DNA of 64,000 nt from Gymnorhina tibicen (taxonomy: Eukaryota; Chordata; Aves; Passeriformes; Artamidae). Below are positions 29,701-42,125 of this stretch, piece after piece (the first letter of the stretch is position 1; every line of letters starts with the position of its first letter). Under the pieces are notes generated by a model that ran no database searches, was not told the origin of the DNA, and saw only the letters and a list, made by a program, of their open reading frames with translations. The DNA lies in contig VXAZ01000560.1 in NCBI GenBank assembly GCA_013399875.1, positions 3,357,874-3,421,873 on the forward strand, in the 5' to 3' direction. The position numbers and the translations under genes were made by a program.

Positions 29701-32700
29701 CCAGACAAGCAATTCCTTGTCTCCAGTAATTTTTAATGCTGATGATGCCATCTGTCTCAAAGCAAACTCCAGCCTCCTCTTCTGGTACTGGGAGAAACAT
29801 CATTTTGCCCCAGTAAAATGTGTCTGATAAACCATAACTTTTACAAAGATGCAAGCTGAGCTCTAGAGGGACAGAAATCCCTCTCCATATGGAAGGTCCA
29901 AAAGTTGGTGTTAATTACCCCAAAGTTGATAGAGTTTAAGTGGAAATAGTTTCGTAATTAAGTTTTTCTAAATGGAGTCATAAACAAACAGCATTTATTA
30001 AATTTTTGGAATCCACAGATCTAGTTGGCCTTACAGCAAGTTTGCTCCTGTTTTAGCATATTTATAAAGTAGCACAGTCAACACTGGAGACTGACTTAGC
30101 ACAGAAAAACGCTGTGGTTTGTTTTTTCCAAATGAAGCAAGTAACTTGAATAGAACATGTTGATGTGTTTAAAAGACAGCATGTGTGCTGCAGGCACACT
30201 TCTGCTCTGGAGTAAATTCCATATTTCTTTCAGACTAAGGTAAAGCATCCCTATTATCCCTGCATGGCAAAGGTTAGCTTACAGCTGGCAGTCCAGTTCC
30301 TCTTCCAAACCTATCTCCGAACCAAGAAGAAACTCAGGTAAGGCAAATGAGAAACATGGTTTCGTTTTTGGAGGTGGTTTTTTTTTCTCCTGGATTACTG
30401 ACAGTTGTCCTTGTTTTGTTGAAGGGCTGATACAGAAGAATGGATTGCCACTATAGATGCACTGCTCTCCAAAAGCATTGATGCTTGTCAGTGGTTGGTT
30501 GAGTATTTCGTTGGGCCAGAGGGCCGGGAGCTTGTAAAGTAAGTCCTGGAAATTCCGTCTGAGGTGTTTTGTGTCTCGTGTGTGGATAGAACTTCCTAAT
30601 GACATGATCTGGCCTGTACTGATGTATTCCCAAAGAGCTGACTGTGCACATTGTTTAAACAGACACTTTAGATAAAACTCTTTAAGTGATTATTTCTAGT
30701 GTTTCCTCTGTGCAGCTTTCTGAGTAGTTCTGGAAATAAAATTAGATAGTGAGGTGTACACGGAGGAGGATGCAGGTGTTGAATTCAGTGGAGTGACTTA
30801 AAATGTGTTATAAGTTTGTCAAGTCAGTCCTGCAAGTGGTGGGGAAGGAGAACATGGTAAAAGTGCTTGGGGTAAGTTAAATACTTACCTGACAAAGATC
30901 ACAGATAAACTGGAAAGATTTTTTTCTTGCCAAGCTAAGGATCAGCTAATAGGTGTTTTGAAAACAAACTATTGGAGATCTGACATGCTGAAAGAAGTGT
31001 GTCAGTGTAAAAAAATTTTATCTTTTAACTTGCATTGAAAAACAGGATCCTAGCAGAGCTTTTAGAGCTTTTCTTATTTGAATGAATAAATATGTAAATA
31101 GGGATATTATAGGCCTTAGTAGTGTCAAGCAGGAGTGCATGAATGTAAGTTAAAGCTTACCCACAAAAGTACAATACAAAGTGCATCTGGACTATTAAAA
31201 TAATAAATGCTAAACACCACATTTAATCATAGCAGCCGTGCATACACGTTGATTGCAGTTCTCTTTGCAGCTTCACCTTTTCTCTTCCAGGACTTTCCTC
31301 CTGGAATGCAGCGTGAGGGAGGTGCGAGTTGCTGTGGCCACTATCCTCGAAAAAACCCTCGACAGTGCCTTGCTTTATCAGGAGAAGGTCAGTGAGCATC
31401 GCCTCCTCTCCAAGCATCCCCTTGCTTGGCTCTCCCTGGTGGCTCTTGCTCTGTTTGTAGGCAGAGCTGAGTGAGCTGATCCTGGTTGTAGCTCTTCATT
31501 TCCGGAACGGGTTAATGCTCATCTCTTCCTGCCCAGGAGGTATTTGAAACACTTTGGGTTTTTAAGCAATAGGCAGCTCTTTACATTCAAAATCTCTTTT
31601 TTCTCTTTTTTTTCCCACAGTTAAAAACTCTACATCAGCTACTGGAGGTGCTACTTGCTCTACTGGATAAAGATGTTCCTGAAAACTGTAAAAACTGTGC
31701 TCAGTACTTTTTGCTATTCAATAACTTTGTACAGAAGGTAAGAAACCATTGTTTTCTCATGGCTATTAAAATTTTAAAGGACAGTAATAAAAAAGGTAGT
31801 GATCCTTATTCATAGAAGGATTAGCAGCACAGTGAAACTCTTTCAGAACTTTTATTAAGAGTAATCAGGGTTGGTTTGTTTTGTTTTTTAAATAAATGGC
31901 TTTAAATAATGGATTAGGATAAAATCACACAAAAATATTTCAGCAAAGTATACCAATGGAAGATGTCATTTCCAGAGTCTGAATTTTGGTTCTCTGTTTT
32001 AAAGGGTTATATGGGGTTGTTCTTAAAAAAAAAATATATATATATATTTCAGCATTCAAGATTTTTATTCCATGGGCAAGAGAATAACTGACTGAAGTGT
32101 ACTATTTCTATTTCTCTATTCTTTTTGCTTTTTTTTTCCTTGTAAGACATTTATTGTGCATCTGCTGATTCTGCTCTGTTTTATGTAATGTGCTGCATAG
32201 AATGGGACAGCTCTTTAGCAGTTTTACCCTATTGATCTGCGTTGGGATATTATGGGGTTTTCAGTGTGGAAAATGCAGGTTTTAGCCTGTGCGTTTTCCT
32301 TTTGTTTTCTTGAGCACTAATTCTTCACTTGCACAGGAAGGTAACTTGTTTTTGTCTCCACAGCAGGGAATAAGGGCTAGCAGCCTTCTCCTCAGACACT
32401 CTGCCCTGAGGCACATGGTCAACTTTCTCCTCGGCCCCAACCGGCAGAGCAATCAGGTACAGTTGTGTTGTGCTGTACTTTGTCCATCCCCACGTTTTTT
32501 ATGATGTTTAAATTATGAATAAGTACTTTTCATGTGGTAGAATAGACAAATCCTTTGATTTTTCTACAAACCTCATGCAAGTGTGAGCCCACCTATGTGT
32601 AGTTAGCATGGAAATAAGTGTTTCGGCAGAAATGAGCATGATGTTTTTGATAATAACAAAATTTTTACCCACTCCAAAGTATTAGATCATGGTGGTGGAC

Positions 32701-35700
32701 TGGAAGAACATTATTTTGGCTTAACGGAGTTGATTAAGTAAACCAAAGTTAATTAAATCTCTCTTTGGCTCAAGCAGAACCGCAGGTGGAGTTCAGCACA
32801 GGCACGTGAGTTTGGATATCTTCACAACACTGTAGCACTACTTGTCTTGCACTCTGACGTCTCCTCACAAAGAAATGTTGGTAAGAATTGTGTTTTTGTC
32901 TTTTGGTGACTTGGCATTTCAGTTACATTGGCTGGGAGAGACTTAATGTCAGTGAGGAAAATACAGTGCCTTTGAATTTAAGGCAGTAATGGTTAGGACA
33001 CGTTTGATTACTTCTGATTTTGCTGTAAACGTACTGAAAGGCTGTGGCAAACAGTATTTGGAGGAGGCTGGAAATCTTGATGCTAACATGTGCCTTCTGC
33101 CCTTCCCTGTGTGCCTGAAAGGTCTTTCCTCATGTGAGTGAATCAAGCTGTGTCACTGAATGAACACACTCACAGCTTCACAGGCTGGATTTTGCTTGTG
33201 CTGCCTTTTGCTAATCTCAAAGGGAGTATTTAGACTAAGCTGCTGAATAACAAACAATTAAACACTCTCCTAGTTACTTCTTACAAGAGGCAGAAATATC
33301 CAAATAAAGATAATAAAGGAATAAGTTAAAATCTTCAGTTTCGTGAAGGAGGAATTTGAAGTTGTCTTTTAAAAGGATAACTTAATTTCCGTCTAGGGTT
33401 GAAAGCGGTCAAAAATGAGAAAGTAACAGGAGCATTATAAACATTCTGGATACGATGAATGTGCAAAAGTGATTGAGAGTAAAAGTAAAGCTCAAAGTAC
33501 TGATAGTCTGTGGACATTTTGCTTTGACCTTCCTGCAGTTCTTTTGTCTGCAGTCACTACAGTAAGCAACACTTCAGTGTGCAAGAGATTTGTTACTTGG
33601 AGTGGTAGCACATGAGCTGTAAACTAGTTGAGAGATGAGTGTCATGAGGGATTTCATGGTGCCAAATGAGCAGCAGTGTCTTCAAGGTGTGTTAGAACAA
33701 ACTAATCTATGAGTGGATTGTTTTTGTATTTGCTATTATAGCTCCTGGTCTCTTTAAGCAGCGTCCACCTCTCAGCATCACCGCTTCAGGGCCGCTTCTG
33801 GCGCTCCATGAAGAAGTGGAAGCCTTGTTATTCCTGTCTGAGGGAAAACCCTACTTAATGGAGGTACCTGTTCAAAATTCTGCCCTGCTTGAACCTAAAA
33901 GCTGGTCTGATGTATTCCTTTGACATTTCCTTACATGAAAAATACTGAATATTCAGAAGCAGGCAGCAGGGGGAATATGCGGTTATTTTGAGCCTAAACA
34001 AGAAGGCACCTCTAGTGTCTTGACCTCTTCATATTCTAGTATATCCCTAAGCCTTGGGGTCTTGTTTTATGCACAGTCTGGTTTTATGCACAGTTTGCAA
34101 AGGCCTGTGCAGCTTTTTACCGTGTCAAATGCAGGTGCTAACTTGAGTTGCTCTGACTTAATGGATGATGCTTGACCAGCCCCTTGGAGGCAGGCAGCAG
34201 GAGCTGAAGAAGTGCTGTGAGGGCAGGGGTTCAGCCTCCTGGGCCACGCAGGCAGTGGGGAAAAGAGCTGCATCCTTCCTGGGAAGGACAAACACCGTGT
34301 TACAGACTTACTTTGCCGAAGACAGCCGCGTGAAGGGTGTGCTGTGCCCGCAGGTGATGCACGCGCTGCGGGAGCTCACGGGGTCGCTGTCCGTGCTCAT
34401 CGAGATGGTGGTGTACTGCTGCTTCTGCAACGAGCACTTCTCCTTCACTGTGCTGCACTTCATCAAGGTACACGCAGAACCAGGACAAGCCTTTCCCATA
34501 AGTGCTTCTCACAGGCTTTGGTCATCCTGTGTCTTGTGTGTTACAACAGCACTGCAGAACAATCAGTACAGTTGTTGGATCTGGGGTGGAGGGGGGGGTG
34601 TTGGGGTTTAGGTTTTCTTAGGCCTTTACTGTTTAAATAAACAAATTTTCAAAAATCTGTAAAGCTGTCTTGAAATTCTTTGCTTCCTCAGTGTATTTTG
34701 CTGTCTAAGTAACTTTGTTTCTTACACGCAGACTCAACTGGAAACTGCTCCGCCTCATGAACTGAAAAACATATTCCAGTTACTCCATGAGATCCTGGTA
34801 GGTGAAGGGTAAAGACTTGGACAGGATAGATTTTGTACTGATGGGTAACGAAAAAAGTCAGGACTGCATTGGTAATTTCAACACCCACTCATATTTTAAT
34901 CCTTCAGTCTGAAGTTTTATTACTTCCTAAATTTCTGTCTTGATAATCCAGTGACACTTGAAACTTCACGGTCTTGTTTTGCATGTTGGAGTGGTTAAAT
35001 CCATTCCATAGAATAGATACAGCATCACACACAACTTACCCAAGTTGATACTTTTCTTTCCTAACAGGTTATTGAAGACCCATTACAAGTAGAGCGCATC
35101 AAATTTGCCTTTGAAACTGAAAATGGATTAATAGGCAAGTAAGCCAGTGGGTGAACACTTCTGTTTCCTACTGACCTTGATGGTAGTGGTGGTTCACGCC
35201 ATCTCCTGGTTCCTAATTCTCCTAAACTGTTCTACTTCTCAGGGAAAAGAACTCAACACATTTGATTTAGCAACTGCCACTCCAAGAAATGCTCTAAGAA
35301 AATCCAAAATAAGCATTGGAATATGCTATTATAGTGACAGCAAACTGGAAAGGAATTAAACTGAAAAAGAGAGAGCTAACTTATTTAAATAAGGGGCAGA
35401 TCAGGGTGTATGTGAAGTGGGGGGGGAAGAAAAGTACCTTTGATTACCACGATAGAGGAAATGTATGAATCCTGCGACCTTAAAATTAATTTTTATTTCC
35501 TACACAGCTCAAGAAATTGTCAATCTTTTTGTTTTGTCAGCATCTTAATTACCATAAAAAGAAACTGGTTCAGCACAGCAGGATGCTTGTCCTGCTAACT
35601 GCAGTAGAGCCTCACAGTGGGACAGGTGGCTCCCACCTGTTGCTGCTCATACAAAGTGGTGTCTCCCCATTTGATACAAAACTTTACTGAAGTGAAGCTA

Positions 35701-38700
35701 CTGAAGCATTCAAAAGCAACAGGAAAATCCCAGAAGTAATGAGAGCTTATTTCATGTGCATCAGGAGAAGAGGCTTTTGTGTGTAAATGAAATGTGGGGT
35801 AACACAGAGGGTACCTCTGATGGGTTAGTGCAGCTTGAGCAGCTCTTCCATGGCTGTTTGGGTGAGGAGCTACTTCAGATTGTGGCTTTCACCTTCAGTT
35901 ATTTTGGATTGTGTTTTAGTGAGAAGGAATATTTAGCTTTGTTTGTTGTTTCTCTTGTCGGTGTTCCCCTGTTTAGTAGTTTCCATGTATGGCTGGTGGA
36001 AGAGAAGGAAATATGCAGCAGTGTAAGAGAATAGCTAAGTGATTATTTTGATTTCTGGGTAAATTGGTCCCACTTGGACCAATTCTCTCCTGTAGCTTGG
36101 GCAATACATGACCTTTTTTCCTCTGCAGAGGAGAGGTGCAAGTGTTCAATTGGATTTTTATGTTGAAAGCTTCAAGAACTGCCCTGAGATTTGGGAGTGA
36201 AAGTTGTAGTTTTACCCTGAGGTTTCCTCACAACAGCATTGAACAGCATCCCTCACATTGACTAGTTTTAATCCAGGAAAGGGAAATCAGCAAATAATAG
36301 GTTTTGGTGGTCCTTAATAGGATGTTTGTGCATAATTTGCAGTACAGCAGTGCTATAATTTTAATCATCTGCTCTGCTTCAACAGTATTAAAACTGGCAA
36401 TTTGCAGTTTCCCAGCAATTTTTGCCAGCTTTGGAGGTTTCAGTACAGTGTTCTCTGCTGACTGCTATGGACAGAGCAACTTTTGAGTAGCAAATCTGAT
36501 TGTGGCAGCTCCGTGAAAATCTTTGTGCTTCTCCTCAGTCAAAGAATTTTGTTTAAAGAGGTGGGAATTCGTGGTATAGAAAACTTCCTGCTAGGAATGG
36601 CCTGGGGTTGTGCCCGAGTCTCCCATGGAACAGTTTCATGGCTGTTGAATTCTGCTATGCTTGTTTGTGTGAAGAAGCTTTAAACATTCCTCTGGCTTTG
36701 CAAACTTTGATCCAGATGCAAGCTGGTGATCTGGTTCATTTTTGGGGGTTTCAGACAATATATATTTTTTTTTTCCTTCAGACAAATGTAACCATAGTGA
36801 TTATCTAACATAGAACGGATTATAGGGGAAGAAAAACTGCATTAGGGCTGTTTAAAATTCAGGTACTGCATTTGAAAGATCAAAGTGAAAATGCAGCAGT
36901 TCTATTTTTAATCCAATAGAGTTGTGGAAGTACTCAAGACTGCCAGCACTACAGCAGTGTGTTTAACACAAATTCTCGTGCTAACATCTTTGCAGAGTTT
37001 GTAGAAACAAATTCTATTCCCTAACTTAAAATTTTAGCTTCATCTTTTTTTCCAGACTGGCTGGTGCACGAGAATCTGGATTGTGGTTTTTAATCCACGT
37101 GTTTCTCCCCACAGCCTTGATGCACCACAGCAACCACGTGGACAGCAGCCGTTGCTACCAGTGTGTCAAGTTCCTCGTTACTCTGGCTCAGAAGTGAGTA
37201 GGGAAGGTTTCAGAGTTTAACCTCATCCCTGCCCCACGTCCCTCTGTTACTGTTATAAAACCTACTACTCCTGGTTTTGGTCAGTTTTATCCTTTGTTGC
37301 TGGTGCTCAAAGGTCTTGGTAGTACACGTGCCAGTGTGAAGTAAAATCTTTACTGGTTGGTACCTGAAGGGATTTCTCAGGTAACAAATGATAATTGCTG
37401 TTTATAAAGGAGAAGGTCATTCTGCAGAGCAGGAGTCTGACATTAACACCAGATAAACATAGGGAAACTGTCCCAGATTTTTTAAATGTTATGATTCCTC
37501 AATTCTCTTCATTTAGAACTTGTCATATGTCCCAATAAAGCATAATCTTGAAATATGTGAACCTGTGAGGTAGACTGCTTTGAGTAAATTTTACTAGACA
37601 TTATTGCTCTTGCTAATTCAATTAACAACAGGTCTGTAGAGTTTGTCAGAGTTTGCAGTGATAACAGTGCACACAGAGGGCAGCAGTGCAAAGAGAGAGG
37701 AGCCTTTGTATTTTTTTTGTGTTGGCCAGAATGCCTTGTTCCTGACTAATGAATATCATTTCAATTCCCAAGGTGCCCTACTGCAAAAGATTACTTCAAG
37801 GAGAATTCCCACCACTGGAGTTGGGCTGTGCAGTGGCTGCAGAAAAAGGTAATTTGGCTGTAACAGGGAAATTGTCACTTGTTTACACTAATAATCAGGG
37901 GTGGATAATCTCCATCCTCTGCGTGGCTTTGTCAGATGGCTCTAAAGACAAAATACAAGCTACTTCATTTTTTCCAAGGACAGCTTGGATGCAGCTAAAT
38001 CTGATGCGATGCCAGAACTTCAGTATCCCCCCCACGTGTTCCAGGCATAAATGCATTTACAGTGAATAAAACCAAGTGTGAATGGTTGCAGTGATTATTC
38101 TTTGCTATGTGGGAAGCTTTCAGTGCCACTGTTTTCGTGTTAGAAGGCTTCAGTTTTTTAAAAAAGCAGTTTTCCATTGCCCGTGTGTTGATGCAGGAGA
38201 ATGTTTAAATGATTGGATTCCTTACAGAATCATCACAGCTTTGCACAAAGCACAGCTGTTGACTGATACAGCTTTTCCTCCCACACGTGTAGTGTTTGTT
38301 CTTCTCTCTAAGCCGAACACAGTTTGGCCAACATAACTTTCATAAATATCCGAGGACACTTTGGAAGCTTGGAGCTCAGCAGAAGTTGGCTGCTGGTTTT
38401 CAGCTGAGGGACAATCACCTTTGTGGCTGCATTTAAAGTGGCTGTGCCCCAGGTCTCCAGCTCATTGCCGTTCAGAGGATTCAGAAAGCTCATTCCAGTC
38501 TTAGTTCACCCCCATCACAAGTGCTTGAGGCTTTACACAAGTAAAAATCAAGTGGCAAATTTATGGCTTTCTTGGCTTTTTATGCAGATGTCTGAACATT
38601 ACTGGGCTCCCCAGAGTAACGTGTCCAACGAAACATCCACTGCAAAAACCTTCCAGCGCACTATTTCGGCACAGGTATGTGGCAGTCCTGGCAGAGACCT

Positions 38701-39465
38701 TAAACTTGCCTACTTCTTCTCCTGGAAGCATCTTTGGCTTTGGCAGCTTTAGTCACCATCCCTGGAAGTGTTCAAAAAATACGTGGATACAGCACTTGAG
38801 GCCGTGGTTTAGCGGTGCTGGTTTGGCAGTTGGACTTGGTCTTAAAAGGTCTTTTCCAACCTTAATGATTCTGTGATATTCCAGCACACTTCAGGCTGTT
38901 TTTCCTTTAGAAGCTCAGATGCTGTGCTTGTTCCTGAAAAAAACTAACCCTTGAGTGATATTAGTGAATGCTCACAGTTACCTGTGGTGACTCAGCTGGC
39001 TCACTACAGCACTGTTCTTGTTTTAAAATAATAATAATAATAACAATAAAATAATAAATTTTTTTCAAAATAATACTTGTGAAATGAAGGGATCACCATG
39101 GCCCCTGACCTTCTCTTGGGATGTTTCCAACTCAGGACACTCTGGCCTATGCCACAGCCCTGCTGAATGAGAAGGATCAGTCTGGAAGCAGCAATGGGTC
39201 AGAAAGCAGCCCCGCCAACGAGAACGGAGAGAGGCACCTGCAGCAGGTAAAACAAGGGCAGATTTACCCTCTGTTGTGTGGCTCTGTGGGGCAGCTGGTC
39301 CCTGGGGCTTGGGTCAGAACCATCACTGACCATACACACAACAGCTGTGCACCTTACAAAAGTAACTGTGTCCTCCTCTCCCTGTCCCTTGTGTGTTGAA
39401 AGGGCTCAGAGTCTCCTATGATGATTGGGGAGCCTAAAAGTGACCTTGATGATGTTGACCCTTAG
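54..39465 (+). CDS. USP24: USP24, ubiquitin carboxyl-terminal hydrolase 24 (5'-partial, 59 exons in window)
   Basis: USP24 is a very large cysteine deubiquitinase (peptidase C19) that removes ubiquitin from substrate proteins. I assembled 59 exons by following splice sites and phase. They sum to 6,819 nt, giving 2,272 residues plus stop. Human USP24 is about 2,620 aa, so roughly 350 N-terminal residues are left of the window. Order of parts: helical-repeat-like N-terminal region, a ubiquitin-like segment, a long scaffold, the split catalytic domain (Cys box near 24,290, His box near 26,684) and a long C-terminal region. The last codons read [13 protein letters not shown] then SDLDDVDP before TAG, close to the human C-terminus I remember. 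Two introns use GC donors (4,667 and 35,135). A 16-residue piece I remember from the human protein after IEDIKR was not found. Exon coordinates are given block by block in the next entries. Confidence 0.97.
1036..1072 (+). repeat. (CTGT)n(GT)n microsatellite next to a USP24 donor
   Basis: About five CTGT units followed by GT dinucleotides, beginning 14 nt after the splice donor of exon 863-1021. Confidence 0.9.
1915..1995. repeat. C/A-rich low-complexity tract
   Basis: Plus strand consists almost only of A and C (AAAACAAAAACAAACAACAC and similar) with few G. Similar tracts occur at 11,130-11,310 and, on the opposite strand, at 15,660-15,785. Confidence 0.8.
11130..11310. repeat. C/A-rich low-complexity tract
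   Basis: A- and C-dominated sequence (CCAACCAACC, AACAACCAAAACC) in the intron between exons 10833-10948 and 11675-11741. No coding signal. Confidence 0.8.
11905..12730 (+). CDS. USP24: USP24 exons 17-19: ubiquitin-like domain and Ser-rich linker
   Basis: Exons: 11905-12015, 12382-12480, 12560-12730 (local residues 593-719). The pattern [19 protein letters not shown], then SVRWKIAK, then [16 protein letters not shown] is a beta-grasp (ubiquitin-like) arrangement, as annotated in USP24, USP9X and related USPs. It is followed by a low-complexity linker dominated by Ser, Gly and Thr ([13 protein letters not shown] onward), encoded near 12,640-12,715. The linker likely separates the UBL from the following helical part. 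All three exons are in phase 0. Confidence 0.93.
13339..23499 (+). CDS. USP24: USP24 exons 20-33: central scaffold before the protease
   Basis: Exons: 13339-13424, 13567-13660, 13921-14076, 16379-16476, 17215-17310, 17464-17692, 18558-18717, 18996-19151, 19708-19778, 20506-20666, 21075-21136, 21493-21684, 21931-22048, 23355-23499 (local residues 720-1327). Recognisable segments include [38 protein letters not shown] and [19 protein letters not shown]. No enzymatic motif is present. The Ser-rich patch [14 protein letters not shown] and the [18 protein letters not shown] segment are rich in potential phosphosites (inference). The 2.3-kb intron at 14077-16378 carries a long T/G-rich tract. Confidence 0.94.
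15660..15785. repeat. G/T-rich low-complexity tract
   Basis: Plus strand is G- and T-only over most of its length (GGTTGGTTGGTTGG, GGGGTTTTTGTGGG). It is the reverse complement in style of the C/A tracts upstream and lies in the 2.3-kb intron 14077-16378. Confidence 0.8.
23867..24130 (+). mobile_element. CR1 LINE 3' fragment in USP24 intron
   Basis: GAGTGGATTTACACTGAAAG, TATATTAGGAAGAA, GGCCAGGTTGGACAGGGCTT, TTTAAGGTCCCTTCCAACTC and the terminal TGATTCTA are classic CR1 3' sequence. Plus orientation, 5'-truncated, ending 93 bp before the exon that carries the catalytic Cys. Confidence 0.92.
24224..27989 (+). CDS. USP24: USP24 exons 34-42: catalytic USP domain
   Basis: Exons: 24224-24343, 24572-24697, 24909-25007, 25219-25301, 25501-25642, 25977-26096, 26492-26712, 27145-27269, 27848-27989. 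The nucleophile is the Cys of GGATCYMN (codon 24290-24292, local residue 1350). The His of HAGHYYSF is codon 26684-26686 (local residue 1622), and the third catalytic position lies in WYKFNDTVV (exon 27145). The QQDAYEFF block is also present. Two CxxC pairs, CKDC (exon 25219) and CEKC (exon 25501), form the zinc-binding finger typical of USPs. A Gly/Ser-rich insert ([15 protein letters not shown], near 26,590) separates fingers and palm. The enzyme appears fully competent: no stop, frameshift or lost catalytic residue was seen. Confidence 0.97.
28300..39465 (+). CDS. USP24: USP24 exons 43-59: C-terminal region
   Basis: Exons: 28300-28450, 29486-29581, 30234-30337, 30425-30538, 31291-31387, 31621-31737, 32364-32456, 32778-32880, 33742-33863, 34354-34467, 34732-34797, 35068-35134 (GC donor), 37115-37193, 37773-37848, 38588-38674, 39136-39246, 39403-39465. 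It starts with a Ser/Pro-rich hinge ([17 protein letters not shown]) and continues with Leu-rich helices such as [18 protein letters not shown]. It ends in a polar tail rich in Ser, Asn and Glu. Exon 34354-34467 is markedly more GC-rich than its neighbours but encodes a normally conserved block (ELTGSL, then [14 protein letters not shown]). Confidence 0.95.
35135..37114 (+). other. USP24: USP24 intron with GC donor (about 2.0 kb)
   Basis: The second-longest intron of the visible gene. It starts GCAAGT, ends CCCCACAG, and is AT-rich. I see no repeat family, nested gene or conserved RNA in it. Confidence 0.7.
38750..38880 (+). mobile_element. CR1 LINE 3' fragment in USP24 intron
   Basis: CATCCCTGGAAGTGTTCAAA, ACGTGGAT, GTTGGACTTGGTCTTAAAAG, TTTTCCAACCTTAATGATTC: the 3' end of an avian CR1 subfamily, plus orientation, truncated. 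Lies between exons 38588-38674 and 39136-39246. Confidence 0.88.
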
Positions 39466-41887
39466 AGGAGATCCCGGTGAACACAAGAACCAACTCAAAC
39501 ACTCAATGCCTGGTACCTGCTGGAACTGGAGTCGTGTTGCTTATGCCATTGGAAGTCTGGGGGAGCAGTGGCTTTACAGGACCAGAGGAGATGCTGGAGG
39601 AGGTTGTTTCCCTGAAAGATAAAAGCATTTTTTAGCCACGAAGGCTTCAGATCAACAAATGCTCTAGAAAACTGCATCTTCACCTGCAGTAGCTTGTGAC
39701 AGTCCAAAACACCAAAACCAAGTTTGTCAAGAAGATTTTATCAAATACACAAACGCTAGTGGTTGAATTTTTATGTGAACATTAAATGAGTGAATGTAAA
39801 ACTGTTGCTTTTCTGTGATGCTGCAAAAAAAAAAAATTCTTTTGGTTTTTATACAGGAAAAAAAAAACAAACCAGACTGCCCTTATGTATGGAGGGCAAA
39901 TTTTTAATCTTTCTGATAATATTGAATAGGAATATTCAAATTTCTGTAAAGATGTGTGATGACTTACATTTCATTGTAAAATATTAGTTAAAGAATGGGT
40001 TTACATAAGGACTTCTGTATTTAATATGTCTCCCTGCTAATTTGTAAAGCTCTTGATGAGAAAGATCAGCAGGATTGCTCTGTAAGAAGAGTGATTCCTT
40101 ACAGAATGATTTGGTAAAGGAGCTCTGGAATGAGTCATCTTTCCCAGTACCCTTCCAAAAACCCTTCAGACAACTGGGAAGGGCAGTAAAAGAAAAGCTT
40201 TGTTCTCTAGGTATGCAAGCATTTATTATTCAAGGATGTTGGTGAACTAAAAAAAAAAAAAAAGTTAATGAGTAGTTTAAAAGAAAAAAGCACTTTAAGA
40301 AGGAATTCTGTTGCAGTTTTACTCATTAAATTTTTTTAACCTTTGGAGACATATTGAATAAAATGTAGTCTCAGTCATGGATCTGCAATCACTTGCTTAT
40401 GCTTTGAAATTACTGAGAAAGTTGGTATTGGTTGTATATGATGAATAATTCCTTGAGTGAGCTGGGAACACTGTTGTGCAGATTTTATAGCAATTTTAAC
40501 ACAGGGAAAGAAAGAATTGGCTTTGTTTGTATTTTCACTTGACCAGGCAACATTTAAAATATCACAGCTCTTTTAATTTGCTCACAAATAACTGGAAACC
40601 AGTTGGGATGATTTGAGCATAGTTTTGTTTTCTATGTCAAGTGCAGTTCAGTGATTTCTGGCTCTGGATTCAAGCTCTTTTTGTGCCAACTAACTTCATC
40701 TTTTGTACATTTTGTGTTTGTCACATTTTCTGCACTGCTTTTTGCCTTTATTTATGGATTCTGCCTTACTTTAAAAAAATTATGTAAACAAACATGCACA
40801 GAAACGGGGGACATCTTAAGGAGTGCCTGGGTACCTCCAGAATAGACAAATTTGCCAAGTTAAAGGCACAACCAGCCAAAAAGTGCCTTTTTTTGTTTCT
40901 TTTCACACGCTGCTGCCAAAACACGGAGCAGCAGACAGCTTTTCACTGTTGTGCACTAATATTGAAAGTTAACCAGTCATTTCACTGTTGGAAGTAACCA
41001 TGGGATGTGATGTCAGCTGTACAGCTTTATAACTTATTGTGGGGTAGGAGAGCCGGCGTCACGGATTGCAGGGGCAGGGGGGCACCGTAGCGAATCTCTC
41101 ACTTTTCCTTTTCCAAATGACGTCTTCATAGACACANCCCCGCCCCCAAATACTTTGGTAACGGGTCACGAATCTTCCCAAGGAGTCAGTACACAGCGGT
41201 GATGGTGGTGGGAGAAGCCGGTCGTGTTTCCTGGGGGTTGGCACCACTTGTCACTTCAGGTTCCTGTTATTTCCTATGGAAACAACACCCTCGGTAGCCG
41301 CAGGCCCAGGGAAGCATTGGTGGGGAGTGCATCGGGATGGCTCATCACCACTGTATGCTCAAAACCAATACACACTTTTTCACGGTTCTGCTCACGCTTG
41401 TACAAAGTCGGTGGTTATAATTTGCAATAAGATGATACTTGGTCACTTATTTTTTTTTTTTTGTTTCCAGCTGCTGTCATTTGAACCTGCTGAAGATTAT
41501 TTTTTTGGAAAATAGAGTTCAACAAAAAAAAAAAAAAAAAAAAAGAAACAAAAAAACCTAGTTTTTGTGTAAATTGTGATGCATTTATATGTTGTAATTT
41601 TTACTGCCAATCTTTTTTGGATGAAAATGTTTTTATACAGCTTACAAAATGTTCAGTGAGGAGCAGCCACAGCCTGCCTGTGAGCACTCGGGGAGATACT
41701 GTCCGATTAATGCTTAGANGGGGGCACCGTAGCCTCACTCTCACTTTTCCAGACGACGTCTTCATAGACACAGGGCAGAGTTAGCATTTTATAAATGTTT
41801 TCTGATGACGTGCTGGGACATTTTAAATGTGATGTTTTAAATTAATTTTGAATAAATCGTTTCTTACGGACACCCCCCTCCCTCCTC

Positions 41888-42063
41888 NNNNNNNNNNNNN
41901 NNNNNNNNNNNNNNNNNNNNNNNNNNNNNNNNNNNNNNNNNNNNNNNNNNNNNNNNNNNNNNNNNNNNNNNNNNNNNNNNNNNNNNNNNNNNNNNNNNNN
42001 NNNNNNNNNNNNNNNNNNNNNNNNNNNNNNNNNNNNNNNNNNNNNNNNNNNNNNNNNNNNNNN
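41888..42063. other. assembly gap (176 N)
   Basis: A run of undetermined bases flanked by poly-A/T tracts. The 175 bases at 41,544-41,718 reappear at 42,122-42,296 with a constant offset of 578 bp and no differences that I can see. The gap therefore probably joins two copies of one sequence. Confidence 0.98.
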
Positions 42064-42094
42064 TTTTTAAAAATTTTTTTTTTGAAAAAAAAAA

Positions 42095-42125
<31 letters not shown>

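Noticed and set aside
29733..29760. TGATGATG motif resembling a snoRNA C box
   Set aside because: No matching D box with terminal stem at the right distance was found.
36300..36810. overlapping short plus-strand frames in the 35135-37114 intron
   Set aside because: Typical AT-rich intronic frames with no family resemblance and no usable splice sites.
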